A stretch of 60,558 nucleotides of DNA, taken from contig JBKHYJ010000078.1 in assembly GCA_046565505.1 (NCBI GenBank), forward strand, positions 1 through 60,558, given 5' to 3'. This DNA comes from JBKHYJ01 sp046565505. GTDB lineage: Bacteria > Acidobacteriota > Blastocatellia > UBA7656. Below the pieces are notes generated by a model, which did no database searches, was not told where the DNA came from, and worked only from the letters and a program-made list of their open reading frames with translations. Shown here piece after piece: positions 60,445 through 60,558 of this stretch. The translations under genes and the position numbers were made by a program. The first letter of the stretch is position 1, and the number at the start of each line of letters is the position of its first letter.

Positions 60445-60558
60445 TTAAGTTTGTTCAGGTTTTTCATTTTCAGCGAGAACCTGCTCATAATGCTTGTTGA
60501 GTTTCCTTCTCGCCGCTTCCAGGGAAAACTGCCAATCAATCTTGATGGCTTTTTCCTC
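60445..60558 (-). CDS. Partial transposase, IS630-like C-terminus
   Basis: The last 37 codons of a minus-strand gene that runs off the window end. The encoded IKIDWQFSLEAARRKLNKHY followed by an acidic tail matches the INWQF-x-ARxKL ending of IS630-family transposases. The stop is TAA at 60445-60447. The left end of the element should lie within 60380-60444, where the sequence turns AT-rich, but no terminal repeat can be proven with the other end outside the window. Confidence 0.6.
   Translation of the reverse strand, partial: EEKAIKIDWQFSLEAARRKLNKHYEQVLAENEKPEQT

Overview
The window is GC-rich, densely coded and bacterial. Protein features point to Acidobacteriota, probably the Blastocatellia/Pyrinomonadaceae side: a TIGR03842-like LLM oxidoreductase, HEAT repeats joined to a TonB-C domain, a cytochrome/PHM-like copper protein, an exopolysaccharide locus of the XrtA/exosortase type, and a respiratory complex I cluster with long Ala/Pro/His-rich extensions. 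This assignment is inference from gene content. No rRNA or tRNA gene was recognised.

Layout. 0-6 kb: an M20 amidohydrolase, a serine hydrolase with an AraC regulator, a TauE/SafE-type permease and two tandem small secreted paralogues. 6.4-9.8 kb: a very large hybrid histidine kinase whose N-terminal GAF-like region carries four closely spaced cysteines. 10-15.4 kb: a nucleobase-salvage or catabolism group (NCS1 permease, beta-ureidopropionase-like amidase, LLM oxidoreductase) with a lipoprotein and a HEAT/TonB-C protein between. 15.5-19.8 kb: GNAT, class II aldolase, TPR protein and an outer-membrane lipoprotein-sorting-like protein. 20-22.1 kb: the F0 part of ATP synthase (atpI-atpB-atpE) closed by a clear intrinsic terminator; the F1 genes and atpF are not here. 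22.2-23.7 kb: class I fumarase.

23.8-35.1 kb: an envelope polysaccharide region. A minus-strand set runs Wzz-like protein, ExeA-like ATPase, BY-kinase-like ATPase, sugar-phosphate transferase, Wza-like export protein and an XRE regulator. A separate GT2 and a sigma-70-like protein lie beside it, and a PAS-LuxR regulator with a near-consensus promoter and a PqqD-like small protein lie upstream. 34.6-37 kb: an AT-richer island of small genes, hairpins and a candidate structured RNA.

37-49.1 kb: nuoC-D-H-I-J-K-L-M-N followed directly by an atpZ-like gene. nuoA, B, E, F and G are absent from the window, so both complex I and ATP synthase are encoded in split clusters. 49-54 kb: inositol monophosphatase, homoserine kinase, FG-GAP-like secreted protein, PlsC acyltransferase and a stand-alone RelA/SpoT-type HD hydrolase. 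54-57.4 kb: gyrA overlapping a TPR lipoprotein-like gene. 57.5-58.8 kb: a JAMM metalloprotease gene upstream of a MoaD-MoaE fusion, the most notable pairing in the window, because the fusion buries the MoaD Gly-Gly end that must be free for sulfur transfer. 59-60.3 kb: a secreted cytochrome/copper protein. The window ends inside a probable IS630-family transposase gene.
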